DNA from: Anaeramoeba flamelloides
Lineage: Eukaryota > Metamonada > Anaeramoebidae
Assembly (NCBI GenBank): GCA_027625915.1
Contig: JANTQA010000023.1
Span: 10,230,001-10,294,000 of the forward strand
Direction of reading: 5' to 3'
Length of the DNA: 64,000 nt
This document shows positions 33,464 through 46,629 of this stretch, piece after piece (position 1 is the stretch's first letter; every line of letters begins with the position of its first letter). A program made the translations under genes and the position numbers. The notes below the pieces were generated by a model. That model was not told where the DNA came from. It was given only the letters and a program-made list of their open reading frames with translations, and made no database searches.

Positions 33464-34130
33464 AAAATATTCTTTTTGAAAAGATACTTGACTTTTTAGG
33501 GAAACCAAATTGCTGTACTAATGGATGTGGAATTATTCCAGAGAATTGTGTTGAAAGAAAAATCGTATTTTCTTTTGCATTTCTAATTTGGGAAAAAAAA
33601 TTCACAAAATCTTCATTGCTTTTAAAAACAGGACGAGACCAAAACAAATCCCTTCATATTTTTCTTACATTTTCCATTTTTTACATTTTTTTAGTTCTGT
33701 TAGAGAATAAACATTTGATTATTTCAAATTTTCAGAAATTTTGGGTAAATAAACTGATCTTGGAACTATTCTTTCTGTGTCTAGTTTATGAAAACAGATT
33801 AAAAATAAATAAAAAAATGGAAAAAGCATAGAAAACGATTTTTAGGGCTTTTCAATACTTATTATTTAACCAAATCCAATTTAAAGTTTGACAATTGGGA
33901 AGAATAATCACCACAAACCTCTTGAAGTTCATGGTTGTTTCTTGAATTTGATCTGTGAGAATGCTCGTTGATTGCTAATACATTTAAAAAAATTAAGTAC
34001 AAATCTCGAGTTTTTTTCAATAATTTTTTAACGCATTTTGCAATGAAAAAACATAACGAAGGTACGGCCACAATAACGCCAACCTTTCTTGAAAAATTTG
34101 TTCCAGATATACATTACTTTTATTTGAAAT
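33464..34130 (-). pseudogene. Unrecognised coding-like remnant or multi-exon gene
   Basis: Two stretches on the minus strand look translated. The upstream one (about 34127-33862) reads SGTNFSRKVGVIVAVPSLCF, then FIAKCVKKLLKKTRDLYLIF, then SHRSNSRNNHELQEVCGDYS to a TAA; it has a plausible membrane helix followed by basic residues. The downstream one (about 33650-33464) reads DLFWSRPVFKSNEDFVNFFS, then QIRNAKENTIFLSTQFSGII and PHPLVQQFGFPKKSS to a TAA, and could begin at an AG acceptor. Base composition is less AT-rich than the flanks. Stops separate the stretches and no family was recognised. A decayed gene is more likely than an intact one. Confidence 0.3.
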
Positions 34131-34528
34131 TTAAGTTCTTTATGAATTGTATTATCTATTACGTTTGAATTCTAGCCTTTCAACATAAATTGATTTCTAA
34201 TCCAGTCAACCGAATGAAATTCAAAATATTGCAATTTTGAGTTTTTTTTGATTTTGCACTGAAATATTGAAAAAATAAAGGTATAATGAAATACATCTTT
34301 TTTTTCACTGGAACTACTCAACCTTTCTCCGGAATTTCCCAGTCTATGAAAATAATCGTCAATCTGGATTTCTGAATTAAAAAAAAATAATTGAAAAATT
34401 ATTTTAAATAATAATAATATTTTTAATTTAATTACAAAATAATATCAATATCTTTATTAGCTCTAGTAGATAATAAAACTATATTTGAATCTTTTAAACA
34501 ATTTCTAAATTCAAGTTTAGGAATTAGG
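34131..34528. other. Intergenic
   Basis: No gene was seen. Confidence 0.3.
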
Positions 34529-34760
34529 GTAGTGCCGTAAAGTGTTGTAGAGTGCCTAGGTTTTTTTTAATTTTAGAAATTAAAAAAAACCTAACGGCGG
34601 TTTACTTGAGGTTTTCTGTTTTATTTATTAAATCTATCGATTTTCCAAATCAAATATATAACTCAAGAAAACCTAACAGAGCTTTTCCAGAATTTAAAAG
34701 AATTGAGTAAAATCAAAGATTTTTCTCTATTCTTTTGAATCTTGGAAAACCTAAAGGCAA
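34529..34760. repeat. Multi-hairpin repeat, copy 3
   Basis: Starts GTAGTGCCGTAAAGTGTTGT then AGAGTGCCTAGGTTTTTTTT. Three hairpin modules follow (AATTTTAGAAATTAAAAAAA; TTTTCTGTTTTATTTA with TAACTCAAGAAAA; TTTTCCAGAATTTAAAAGAA with TTCTTTTGAATCTTGGAAAA), separated by CCTAACGG or CCTAACAG. Confidence 0.6.
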
Positions 34761-35166
34761 ACAAGAGGAATTCTAAACTCATCCCTTAAATTAGTATAAA
34801 AAAAAAATAAGATCTATCTTTTTTTGATCTATTATGTCAATGTTGCCCCCTCTATTTCCATGTAAAATATAGCCACTCATCCTAAACACTAAAATAATTC
34901 AAAAGAACGTGGAGTGATCTTCATAATAAAATTTTGAATTTTGGAATCTATTGAAGTCAATTATCAAATTTTGATACAAAAAAGTGTTGAACCAAAAGTA
35001 AAAAATTTTTGAAAAAAAAATCAATTTTAATTTCGAGAAAGAACTCTTGCCTTAATCCAATTTAAAATTAATAAACAAGTTACTAATTATAGCTATATTA
35101 CACGCGATCATTTGGTTCAGGAACTAGTTAAATATGATAAAATTCCAGCCAATTTTCTAAACCCCG

Positions 35167-35729
35167 TTTCACTCAAAGGCCCCAGCCAAAAATGAAAAAG
35201 TCACTTTATTTTAAAGAATCAACCAAACTTAGATTGTTTAGAAATATGGGAAATAATAAACTTCATATAAGAGTCCATAATTATTAAAGAAAACACGTTC
35301 AAGACATAAATTTCAAAAAAAAAAAAAAATATTAAAAAATTTTTTGGGTTACCATTTATTGGAACATTTTGTGCAAAATTCTCAATTTATTTAGGAAATT
35401 AAAATTGTTGATAATAAGATTTTTTACTTGTAAATGTATGAATTTTAAAAGAACATACAACACCTAACTTTTCTTAAAGTTTATTTGGTTTTTCAAAGAT
35501 TTTTTTTTCAAAGTTAATTTTTAAAAAAAAAAGAAAAGAAGAAAAGAAAAAAAAATAAAAAAAAAACATAAAAAAAGCAAAAAGCAAAAAACAAAAAAAA
35601 AAAAATTTACACAATGAGAAAAATTGATTTTGATCTAAAAATTGAAAATTTTAGTTTTATAAGAGTAATGAGTTAAACACATAGAATGTATTCCATTTCT
35701 TCAATAAAACTGGGCCCCTTTGACTGAAC
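35167..35729. mobile_element. Possible short inverted-repeat element; related copy at about 43050-43400
   Basis: The left end TTCACTCAAAGGCCCCAGCC and right end (reverse complement) TTCAGTCAAAGGGGCCCAGT face each other. Interior blocks (GGAAATTAAAATTGTTGATA, AAAGAACATACAA, GAATCAACCAA) recur in the same order and orientation at about 43050-43400, where the ends are worn. No coding capacity was recognised. Confidence 0.5.
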
Positions 35730-36681
35730 AAGAGTTTATTTTAACCTAGAGAATAGCCCCCCTTTTAGGTTTCAATTTTGGACTAATAGAAATCGATAAA
35801 AAATTTTCCAAAAAATTAAGAGGCATCATAACTTAAAACACGAGTGTAAATATGAAGAGTTATATAAAAAATATAGTTTTTGCAATTTTGGTAATAAATA
35901 AAAGTTTGTTGTGATTACCCACAATTCTGTAATAATAAACATAAATAAAGTTTGGATTTTTTTAGCTTGAATAGGATTTTCAAGATAAAATAATTTAGTG
36001 AATACCAATATATTATTTGAAAAATGATTTTAAAAGACAAATAGTTGGGTTTCTTGATAGAAATAAAACCTATAAATTTATATACCAAAAAATAAAAAAA
36101 AAAATTAAAAACCGTTGAAAGATATAAATATGTTTTCAAAAAAAACTACAATTAAAATGCCGAATTAGATTAAAGTAATTTTAATACCCGATTTATCTTA
36201 ATTATACAACACTATTGAAAAATTATAATAACCAATAAATGAATTAAAAGATATAAAACCTTGGATTTTTTGTATATTATAAACAGTCTAAAAAATTCAA
36301 AAATGTACATCAATAAATATTATTCATTATGAAAATTTTTCCAGCTTTATTAATTTAATCAAAGACAAAAGAAAACGTAAACCCCTTGAAAAAACCGAAT
36401 CAATTCAATTTTAAAACAGAAAATTTAGCCAATAAGATATGTCATTGATCGCGTTGAGTGTGTCAATACACATTGGAACCAAAAATAAAGCACTGGAAAA
36501 ATTAAAAAGACAGATACTTGAATATCCTAAAAAAATTTAAAATTATCTCATTGATATACCAAACTCAAACAAAATTTTGAAAAATTTCAATTTTTTATCA
36601 AATTCCTCAAACAATCAGAAAAAAATAGATCGAAACAACAATTTTAGAAACTATATCATTTTGTTTATGATCTACCCACCT

Positions 36682-36715
<34 letters not shown>

Positions 36716-37635
36716 TTTGTAAAATATTTTTTCATTTGTTTTCTCAAGTAATTTCAAATTTTGGAAATTGACTAAAATGGTTGTAGAATCTTATTTTCAA
36801 CAATTCGTAATTCCTCAAAAAAATACCCTTTAATAAACAAACTCTTTTACCAACAAATACTTATCAGGATATATATATATATATATATATATTTAATCAA
36901 GGTATATTTTGATACGCTGTTTTTATTTTATTATAAAAAAATGATTTGAAAACAAATAAATCTAAAAGCAAGTATTTTCTAAAAAGGGTCAGCGTTGCGA
37001 TCATATGTATCAAATCATTATTTTATGTTATTTTTATCTTTGAAGACTCAAAAGTACTCTAAAATTTCCAATTATTTCTGAATTTGAATTTATACTAGAT
37101 CAAATTCTTAATCTCAAGTATCTATTGAAAATCCACAGCCAAGTTTTATTGATAAGAGTTGATTTTTTTCAAGGTTTTTCAACAAAAAAACTCTTAAGAT
37201 TTAGATAACATGTTTCTACTTAAGGAGACAATACTTTCCTTAAATGAATAAAGGAAAAGTTTTGAAAAACATTCTCAATTTAAGATTCTGAATTTAATCA
37301 GGAATAAATTCCAATTCTCAAAAAATTGGAAAAATATAAAGTACTTCTTTCTTTTTAAGAGATAAAATAACCGAGTTCTACAACACTGCTACATACATAG
37401 ATAAGATCAGCATTATTTTCAATCGTCCTTAAATTCATATATTTTTCCATTTACTTTATTTTTTAGAAAATGATTATTTTGTTTTTATGGGTAAACTTGA
37501 TAAACTTGAGAAAAAAGCAACTAGTTCGTTAACTTTTTCTTTCTCCAAACGAGTCAAGAAAATCAAAATAAAATAAAAATAAAATGAAAAAGTCATTTTT
37601 TCTTTTTTTTAATTTTGATTAATTATTAAAGAACA
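35730..37635. other. Intergenic, upstream of the alpha-glucosidase gene
   Basis: No gene was recognised. It contains an A-run of about 29 at 36685-36713 and a (TA)n tract near 36871-36891. The last 80 bases before the ATG are A/T-rich, without a distinct promoter motif. Confidence 0.35.
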
Positions 37636-40600
37636 ATGAAGAATCTACTCATATTTACTTTCTTTATTCTATTCATTTTTTCAGTCAATTCAACCTATTA
37701 CCCAGGTTACACTTTGTCAAATGTGAAGCAAACAAGCGCCGGGTTTACAGGTGATTTAGCAATGATTTCAGCTGGTCCTTATGGAGATGATATTGCTACT
37801 TTAAAATTATTAGTAAATTATCAAACCAACAACAGACTTCGTGTCAAAATTTATGATCCTAATAATCAAAGATGGGAAGGTACCTTTTTAATTTTTTTTT
37901 TTTTTTTTTTTTAAATCAAAAAACTCAATTTTTTTTATCTTCCTCTTCAAGAAATTTAACAAATTGTTTCTTCTCCTTTGAAATTTTCAAACAAAAACTT
38001 TTTTTTTTTTTTTTATTTAATTTCTAGTTCCTGGTGTTTCTATTGTTGAAAACTCAAATGTCATGCCAAGCGATATGGATTATGATGTTACTTATACAAC
38101 AAATCCTTTTGGACTTAAAATTGTTCGAAAATCCGATCAAGAAGTTCTCTTTGATACAACCCCCATCGAAAACAAATTAAATGGGTTAATCTTCGAAGAT
38201 CAATATATCGAAATTTCAACTCAATTAGAACAAGACCCCTTAATTTTCGGCATTGGGGAACGTACCTCGAATTTCACCCTCAAACACAACCAAGATTATA
38301 CACTCTATGCAAGAGGCGACTATCATGGTTTTATGACTAATTGGTATGGATCTCATCCTGTTTATTACCAATTGGGGAAAACAACTGGCAAATTCCATTC
38401 TGTATTCTTACTAAACTCAAATGCAATGGACGTTTCATTAACAGACAACTCACTTACCTACAAGACCATTGGTGGTATTCTTGATTTCTTTATTTTTACA
38501 GGTGGTTCACTTGATGAAACAACTCAACAGTAATTATCTTTATTTTTTTTTTTAATTTTATTTTATGATCGAAAAAGTTTTTCTTTTTCTTTTTCTTTTT
38601 CTTTTTTTTTTTTTTTTTTTTTCAAGAACTATTTCTTTTTACAAAAAATTAATTTTGCTTTTTTTAAAAATTGTTTTTTCTTATTTCTAATTTTTTTTTT
38701 TTTATTTTTATTTTTTGAACAAATTTGTTAAACAACAAAATTAGATATACAGAAGTTATTGGTAAACCAATTAGAGTTCCATACTGGACACTGGGATGGC
38801 ATCAATGTAGATGGGGATGGAAATCCATAGATTTTGTTGAAGGTGTTGTTGACAGTTATAAAAAATACTCTTTACCACTTGATACAGTTTGGGCTGATAT
38901 TGATTATATGGATCAATATAAAGATTTCACTTTAGATCCAGTCAACTATGCTACAGACAAAGTTCAAACTTTTGTTAGTAAACTCCATACTAATGACATG
39001 CACTATATCATGATCGTTGATCCAGCAATCAAAGTTGAAAAAGGCTATGAAGCTTATGATCTTGGTAATGAAATGAATGTCTGGACTTTAAATCCTTCTA
39101 ATATTCCATTTTGGGGTATTGTCTGGCCAGGGACTACATACTTCCCAGATTTTACACACCCAAATACTACATCATACTGGACAACCAATTTAAAAAAATT
39201 CCATGATCTTGTAGACTATGACTCTCTTTGGATTGACATGAATGAACCTGCAAACTTTGTTGAAGTTTGTTCAGATAACCGTAAGTTTTATTATCTTTTT
39301 ATTTATTTTGATAATCGTTCAGTAAACAACTAAAAAAAATATATATAAAGAAAAATTATTTTTGTGGGTAATGTTTGCAAGTTTTTGAGTCGGTTAGAAA
39401 ATCTTTGACATGAAAAAATTTAAAAATTAATAATTACCCTTTTGGTGGTATTAAAATTATCAGTTTTAAATTCGTAAATACAACCAAACCACTGTTTGAA
39501 AACAAACAAAATAATTAATTCAATTGTTAGTTATATTTAATATTTCAAATGAGATCTTCATAATGATAAAAATAAATATATATATATATATATCTAATGT
39601 TAGATATTAAATATATCAAAGTATCTATTTGATGTACTGTAAATGGCAACTGTTTATGAATATGATTTAAATTTTTTATTTGAAGTAATATAAAATCAGT
39701 GTGGAATTTTTACTTCTAATTTATAAGCCTACAAATTTTTTTTTTTTTTTTTTTATATTTCTATTTAATTTTTTAAGAAAAATTTGACAAAATACATTTT
39801 ATGATTGTATTTAAATCGAAAATTTTTAAAAACTTTATTATTCTTAAAAAATCAATTATTCCAACTTATTTTTTCTAGTTGCCAAACTTTGTTCATTTCC
39901 AAATTTTTAATTTATTAATAAAAAATTTATTTTAATGATACTTTTTTATTAAAAATACTTAACCCCAAAACACTATTGTAAAATTAAAAAAGCTTTTTCT
40001 CTTTTTTTTTTTTTTTTTCTTCTGGTTTGTGTCGTAAAAATGCTTAAAATACTTTGCATTCTTATAATCTTTGTTCTAATTTTTCTAATTATTAAAGTTG
40101 TTTTTAAAAAACGAAAAATCATTGCAAACCCAAAATTGTTAAAAATAAATTTTATTAATATTTCACAGGTATAAAAAAATAGAATTAGTTTTGAATTCAA
40201 TTTGCTTTTTATTTAATTTGTTTTTTAAATAAGGAATTATGCTATAAAAAAAAATAAAGTACTCTAATATGGTATTTTGAGTAAGATAATTTGAAAATTT
40301 ATTGATTTAAAAATTTTAATTATAATAAAACACTTTAAAAAAAATTTGCCATTAATTTTTTTTTTTTTAAGTGAGTCAAAGCTTTTCTCGTAAATATTTC
40401 ACATAGCAAACATCTTTTGTTTAATTCATAATTTTGGAATTATCATAAAAATTGAACCTTGTTTTTATTAATATATATATATTTAACTTTGAATTTAGTA
40501 TATTCTTCTCTAAGATTAACTTTTATTAAATTAACCAAGGTTTATAATCATGATTTGGAAAAAAAGAAAAAAAGAAAAAAAGTAAAAAAGTAAAAAAGTA

Positions 40601-42074
40601 AAAAAGTCAAAAAGTAAAAAAGTAAAAAAGTAAAAAACTCTTTACTTTGAAATTTGGTGTATCATAATTATTAAATATTTAATTTATTTTTGTTTTATTT
40701 CAATATTTATTAAAGAAAAGAGATTAAAAAAAATGAATTTTCTTTTTTTTTTTTATTTAACAAAAAATCTAACATTCTTGTTAAAATCAACAACAATTTA
40801 TCTTTATTTTTCATTCTTGTTTTTACAATTATTTAAATTAAAATTATTTAATATATTTTTAAACAATAGAAACAAATTATCCTTATACTCCAGGTAAAAT
40901 CTGCTTAGATCAACACACTGTATCTTTAGATTCCAAACATTATATTTCAACTGCATATAATCTTCATAATTTATATGGATACACTGAAACTGTTGCCACA
41001 AGAGCCGCGCTTAACGACATTCTCCCAGGAAAAAGGACACTTGTCTTAAGTAGATCTACATTTGCAGGACATGGAAGACATGGACAACATTGGTTAGGAG
41101 ACAATTATAGTACATGGGAATCGATGAAGGAGTCCATTGCAGGAATTTTAAATATGGGACTCTTTGGTGTTTCGATGGTAGGAGCAGATATCTGTGGGTT
41201 CCAGAAAGACACCACTGAAGAATTATGTACTCGATGGATGCAACTTGGATCCTTCTATCCATTCAGTAGAAACCATAATGCCTTTAATTCCAAATCACAA
41301 TTGCCATATATTTTTAGCGAACAAATGACAAACATTTCAAGATCTTTCCTTATGAACAGATATTCCTTATTACCATATTTCTACACACTTTACGAAAGCT
41401 CTTCCCGTACTGGAAGCCCAATGTGGAGAGCAATGATGTACGATTACCCAAAAGATTCCTTTACTTGGAATTTAGATAAGCAATTTATGGTTGGTGATAG
41501 CTTAATGGTACTCCCAATGCTTGAACCAAGCAAATTAGGTGTTGAGGGCTATTTCCCAAATGACAATTGGTATGATTGGTGGTCCGGCAAGCAAATCATG
41601 GAAAAATTAAACAACCAGGATCATGGATTACACATTGAAATGCTCGCACCCATTGATACAATCCCAGTAAATATCAAAGGCGGTTCAATCATCCCTACTC
41701 AAATCCCTGCTCTTACATCCGCTGAATCGAGACAAAATCCTTTTGAATTGACCGTTGCTCTCGATCCTCTCAACAAGGCTTCAGGTTGGTTATATGCAGA
41801 TGACGGTGAATCCATTGAGGTCACAAATAAATTTAGTGAAATCACCTTTGCAGTTGCAAACAACGTGCTTAAATCAACAATTGTTGCAAGCAATTATGAT
41901 CCTTTATCTCAAACACACCTTTCAAAAATTACAGTCCTTGGCGTAAAATCAATTAATTCTGTTACAGTAAATGGTAAAGAAGCTACTTTTGAATTCGATG
42001 CTAAATTTAACATTTTACGAATAGAAAATATTTCATTAGATTTAAATCAAGAATTTACTGTACAATGGAATTAA
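37636..42074 (+). CDS. Secreted or lysosomal GH31 alpha-glucosidase, four exons, 828 residues
   Basis: Hydrolyses terminal alpha-glucosidic bonds (maltose, glycogen or starch). Exons are 37636-37879, 38028-38529, 38745-39280 and 40870-42074; the introns are GT..AG and the frame joins exactly (2487 nt with the TAA). Residues 1-19 (MKNLLIFTFFILFIFSVNS) form a signal peptide, so it acts in the lysosome or outside the cell. The N-terminal beta-sandwich includes FGIGERTSNFTLK. The catalytic barrel starts near PIRVPYWTLGWHQCRWGWKS, has the substrate-binding DTVWADIDYMD, the nucleophile motif SLWIDMNEPANF, the acid/base region RSTFAGHGRHGQHWLGDN and the SMVGADICGF motif. The C-terminal beta domains include SLMVLPMLEP and GGSIIPTQ. 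No trefoil domain was seen. Introns are 148, 215 and 1589 bp; the last holds (TA)n and an AAAAAGT tandem repeat (40557-40637). All catalytic motifs look intact. Confidence 0.95.
40557..40637. repeat. AAAAAGT tandem repeat in alpha-glucosidase intron 3
   Basis: About ten imperfect units of AAAAAGT or AAAAAAGT, purine-rich on the + strand, inside the 1.6-kb intron. A simple microsatellite. Confidence 0.8.
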
Positions 42075-42544
42075 TTCTTTTTTAATAAATTTATCTTTCT
42101 TACAGCTTTTTTTTTTTTTTTTCTTTTTTTCTTTATTTTTTTTTTTATTCTTTTTTCTCTTTATTTTTTTTTTGATAAATTTCTAAATTATTGTATTCCT
42201 CTATTTTCATCTACTCTTATTCTTTTTTTAAGAAAACATTTTCTCACAATTTTTTTTTGACTAATTCACGAAATAAATTTATCTTAGTTATTTTTTTGTT
42301 TTTTTTGCAAAGTCGATTTTTTTAAAAATTACTCTAAAAATTTCAAAATAATTTAAAAAGAAAATTGATCAATTCTAACTAATGGAAAAAAAATTAGCAA
42401 AAATTTTAAACACAAACTAAACTAAATTTCATAATAAATGGCACACGTTATATTTGAATAATGAATTGCTTTTCATTCGTTTTGAAGTTTTTTCTCTCAC
42501 AATGAAAAGTTTGCAAATAAATCATTTTTTCTCTTTTTTATTTT

Positions 42545-42770
42545 TTCAAAAGTGTTTTGTTAAAATGGAAAATGAAAATGAAAAATTTGAAAGAAGTAAC
42601 AGATGAATTAATGAAAAATTTGGTTTCAAATATGAAAAAGAGATTAGATTTAGTTATTCAAATGGAAGGAGAATCGATAAATGGGTTTTTTTACTTTTTT
42701 AAATTGTCTATTTTTCATGTAATGCTTCTTTCAAAATAAATGTCCCAATTTTTTTTAACTATTTTTTTTT
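42545..42770 (+). pseudogene. Tc1-type transposase C-terminal remnant with one element end
   Basis: The frame at about 42560-42700 reads LKEVTDELMKNLVSNMKKRL then DLVIQMEGESINGFF. This matches the Tc1 transposase tail (W..I..E....L..SM..R...VI...G) and resembles the tail left in the element at 4617-5675 (MDLVI and ESIN words shared). A TGTCCCAATTTTT end-like sequence follows at about 42742. No catalytic region was found upstream, so only the tail survives. Confidence 0.5.
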
Positions 42771-43869
42771 ATTTTTCTTTCTTTTATTTTTAGACAAAAA
42801 ATAAATATCTCTTGAGTATAGTATTGAATATTAAAATCTAAAATTTTATATTATAATAGATAACTTCGATTATTAAAAATATTTTTATTTAAAATTTGAT
42901 TTTTAATGGGCCAATTATTATGAAAGATAGTTTATATAAAAAAGTTATTCCTGGAAAAAAATACTCTGAATCTCTTTAATTGGATTAATCAAAACTATGA
43001 AATTTATTGTTATTTTTAAAAATTTGCCATCAAAGCTCATATAAACTCTATTTCACCGAAAGGGTAATTACCAAATAAAGAAAAATTCACTTTATTTTTA
43101 TGAATCAACCAACATGCGATGGCTTAGAAAGAAGAGAAATTATAAAATTATGATAGGAGTTGATAGTCATAAAAGAAATACCTTAACAAACGATGAATTT
43201 TTGAAAAAAATCAAATGCTAAAAAAAATTTTTCATCCACTGGCATTTTAAAGTCTTGTGTAAAATTTCACAATTTCTTTAGGAAATTAAAATTGTTGATC
43301 ATGATTTTTTTTTTAATAGTAGAAGTATCAATTTTGGAAGAACATACAAAGCTTCAATTTTCTTAATGTTAACATGGGGTTTGTTAAAAATGTTTTTTTT
43401 TAATTTCAAATTGGTTTTATAGAAAAAGATCAAATAAAAGAAATAAAAAAGGAACATGAGTCTTAGTGTGTAAAAAACTCTTACCATATATAGATATAGA
43501 GGATATTTTAACAAAGGTATTGGAAGATTTATTTCCCTAATTATTGCTTTTTTATAATAATGAAAAATGTCAATATAATCTATGTTTTGGTTACATCAAA
43601 TTTTTTTAGAAAATAACCAATTAAGGATGGGGGTATACTAAGAGATTCATATGATGTAATACATCAACCGGATAGGAATATTAGCTATTTTTTTTTGAAT
43701 TTTTTATAAATATAGATTCCAATAAATAACCATAGTAAAAAATAGATTTATTTTAATTTTTTTTTTAAATTTAAATTTTTTTTTACACTTAAAAAAACCA
43801 CCTTAAAAGTCCTCAAAAATACACATAATACACAAAAAAACTTTTTTCAGAAAAAATTTAAATTTTTGT
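42771..43869. repeat. Intergenic with old repeat copies
   Basis: 42820-42940 matches 1500-1620 in reverse complement. About 43050-43400 matches 35167-35520 in the same orientation. No gene was recognised. Confidence 0.45.
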
Positions 43870-44071
43870 TACAGTCAGTTTCAAATTTAAGGAACAAACT
43901 TTCAACGAAATTTAAGGCACAATAAAAAATCTCAAATTAAGGCACAAAATTCATATTCTAGTAAAATAATTTGTAAAAAATTTCATTCCAAATTTTGTGC
44001 CTTAATTTGAGATTTTTATTGTGACTTAAATTTTGTTGAAAGTTTGTGCCTTAAAAGTGAAACTGACTGTA
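43870..44071. mobile_element. CAGTCAGT-type near-palindromic MITE, copy I (well preserved)
   Basis: TACAGTCAGTTTCAAATTTA at the left and, in reverse complement, TACAGTCAGTTTCACTTTTA at the right, TA-flanked. The arms are almost perfect inverted repeats around TAGTAAAATAATTTGTAAAA. Confidence 0.85.
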
Positions 44072-44504
44072 TGTTTCGTTTATTAATAACTTCAACTATC
44101 ATTAACAATATTGGATAATAAGGAATATTTGATATAAATTTTTTTTTGGAGGATATTGAATAATTTAAGTTGAAAAACCCAAAATTAAATAAAGATATTT
44201 TATAAATTGATAACAAAAAATTTGAAAATTTTTGGGTTCCCAATAAAAGAGACTATTTTCAGATATTTCACAAGTATTTCAAATCTAATAAATATATTTT
44301 AAATTGGTAAATTAATTATTTTGACCATACAGAATTATTTGTTCTATTAAATTGGGAACAATGTTATTTTTTACTTTTTTTTTTTTTGGTGAGGTTTTTT
44401 TATATTGTTGAAATGAACTGATTTTATTTAATTTTCGGAATATTCGAAAAAGTAAAAAAGAAAATTACAATTATATTTCCCAGAGTTTATAGAAATTGGT
44501 TAAA

Positions 44505-44805
44505 ATCTTTGATTCTCAACCCTTCTTTTGAATTCTGGAAAACCTAGGCACTTTAAGGATACTTTTGTTGGGGGTTTTACTATTTGAAATTAAAAAAAAA
44601 AACTTATGCACTTTACGACACTTGGCAACATGTTTGTTAAATTTTCTTTAATTTTTGAAATAAAACAAACATTTTAGAAATTTTCTTTTAATTTCCGAAA
44701 TTATAAAAAAACTGCTGTTAACGTTTCCTGAATTTAAAAGAATGAAATAAAATATTTTTTTTTTAACATGATTGAAATTCTGGAAAAGATATCTACACAA
44801 AAGAA
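44505..44805. repeat. Multi-hairpin repeat, copy 4
   Basis: Contains TTCTTTTGAATTCTGGAAAA, then CCTAGGCACTTTAAGGATAC, a middle TGCACTTTACGACACTTGGC, and AATTTTTGAAATAAAAC/ATTTTCTTTTAATTTCCGAA hairpin modules. CTAGGCACTTTA is the reverse of the start of copy 3. Confidence 0.55.
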
Positions 44806-45995
44806 CTCGACAGCAATTAAAGGATACATTCATTTGATTTTTTAGGATTGAAAAGAATCTAGGATTTTCTATACTAATTTTATCAATGAAAAGAAGATAG
44901 TATATTAAATTTTCTGAAGTTTTTTTGATTTACCAAAAAACTATGCCACTGAATATTTATAATTGACTTTTTTTCTCACTTGATTTTCCAGTTTTATGAG
45001 GCTTATAAATAATTATTTAAATATTTATTATTTATTGTTTTATAAGATATATATCTTAAAGTTGATATGATTAAAAAAAAAATCATTTAACAGATTATTA
45101 AAATATTTTTATACTCAAAATAGACCCTTTTATCTCAGCAAGACACTTTTTAAAATCATAGTAATTATATAATAAATAAATAAAATATCATTATAATATT
45201 TCAAAGTACTTTATTTATTGTTGATTGATTTTATATTAAGAGAAGTCAACTTTCTGTTTTTTCCACTTAAGAATAACTGAATAAAAATATTATTTGATTT
45301 TAAAGAGGTGATAAAAATGTTTAACTTGATTAAAAAATGAAACATTTTAAGTCATTAAGATATGAAAATAATAACAGGTTTTGACAAGTCTAAATACCAT
45401 TTAAGGAAAATTTTTCCACTTAAAGTTGTCAAATTGTTTTTTGGCAAAAGTTTATATACATATCCTAAGAAAAAAGATAAAACATGAAGAGAGGAGGAAA
45501 AAAAAAAAAAAAAAAAAAAGAAAAGAAAAGAGAGAGAGAGAGAAATCGACAGGGTTTAAACAATAATTGGTTTTTTTCAATTTTTAAGAAAATATATTGA
45601 TTTATTAGTTTTATTTCAGTCAAATGGGACCAGATTTGTTTTTCAAATATCAATTATTTTTTGAGAATTGACCTTTGAAGAACAAGGATGAATTAAGTAG
45701 AATAATACACACCAAAGTACAGTTGATACCTATCTGAAATAAAATTTATATCATCATTTTTTTGTCCAAAATAATTTCTTAAAATCTGTGAATAAAATAT
45801 CCTAAAATCCAGAACTAACTTGAAAAAAGAACTATATTCATCTTTATTTAGAATTCATTTGTTTTCCTCTATCCTTAATAAAAGATATTCTCTTTTCATA
45901 AGACAGATTTTCGCCAGAATATTCTGATTTTTCATGAAGAACTTATTGTGATAAAAATGATCATTTAATCCAAGTTTTAATATAAATAGTTGTAT
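44806..45995. other. Intergenic, about 1.2 kb
   Basis: No gene was seen. Contains a purine tract (A-run then AAAAGAAAAGAGAGAGAG) at about 45498-45545. Confidence 0.35.
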
Positions 45996-46174
45996 TTGAG
46001 GGAATAATCTCTATTAACTGTTTTTACCCAACTTTAATAGAAATTGAGAAAATTTTTAATAAATTACTGAGATATGAAAGACTCTGTTTATTTTCGATAT
46101 TAAAAATATTTCTAGATAAGAAATCCTTATTTAGAAATTGGTCAAAAAAAAAAAAAGAGAGACTAGTTCCTTTT
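45996..46174. mobile_element. Short TTAAGGGACTAGTC-family MITE, worn copy
   Basis: The left end TTGAGGGAATAATCTCTATT and right end GAGACTAGTTCCTTTTAG flank the same interior as 57045-57226 (ACTTTAATAGAAATTGAG, AATTACTGAGATATGAAAG, TCGATATTAAAAATATTTCT). Confidence 0.65.
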
Positions 46175-46518
46175 AGTAAAAACGAAATTTTCCACAAGTA
46201 AAGAATAAATCAGAAGAAAAAAGAACAATTTTTTAATTTTAAAAATAGGAATTTTATTTTTTTAAACAAAAAGAATATAGGATATTTCAAAATAAATTTC
46301 AAAATAATAAAATTAAAAAATAAATATGGATAATATACCACAAAAATTTATCAAAAAGTTGGTTTAAATACGATGAAAAATCATTTAACATTGAAACAAA
46401 AGATATATTATTATCCATATATATATATATATATATATATACCTTTTTGTATATTTCGCAAATTGTATTTGATCAAAATTTTTTTTTGAATTGAAAAATC
46501 TTTTATGAAACTCAAGAC

Positions 46519-46629
46519 TTATCTCTCTTGAGTTTGGTTTCTGAAAAAGTTGGGTTGAACTTCCCAACGACTATAAAAATAAGGAAAATTGAGATCTTGA
46601 ATTTTTTTAGATAATTCCGAATTGGTCAT
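46519..46629 (-). pseudogene. Coding-like fragment, 36 codons, unrecognised
   Basis: From ATG 46629 the minus strand reads MTNSELSKKIQDLNFPYFYS then RWEVQPNFFRNQTQER and TAA. In the next frame it seems to run on (EISLEFHKRFFNSKKNFDQI) until a (TA)n tract at 46420-46441. Another coding-like patch lies upstream at about 46890-46985 (-), SDKGEDFEVSKCIPPISNSS. Residue composition is unlike random AT-rich sequence. It may be exons of a decayed gene, or a small gene with unseen introns. Confidence 0.25.
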
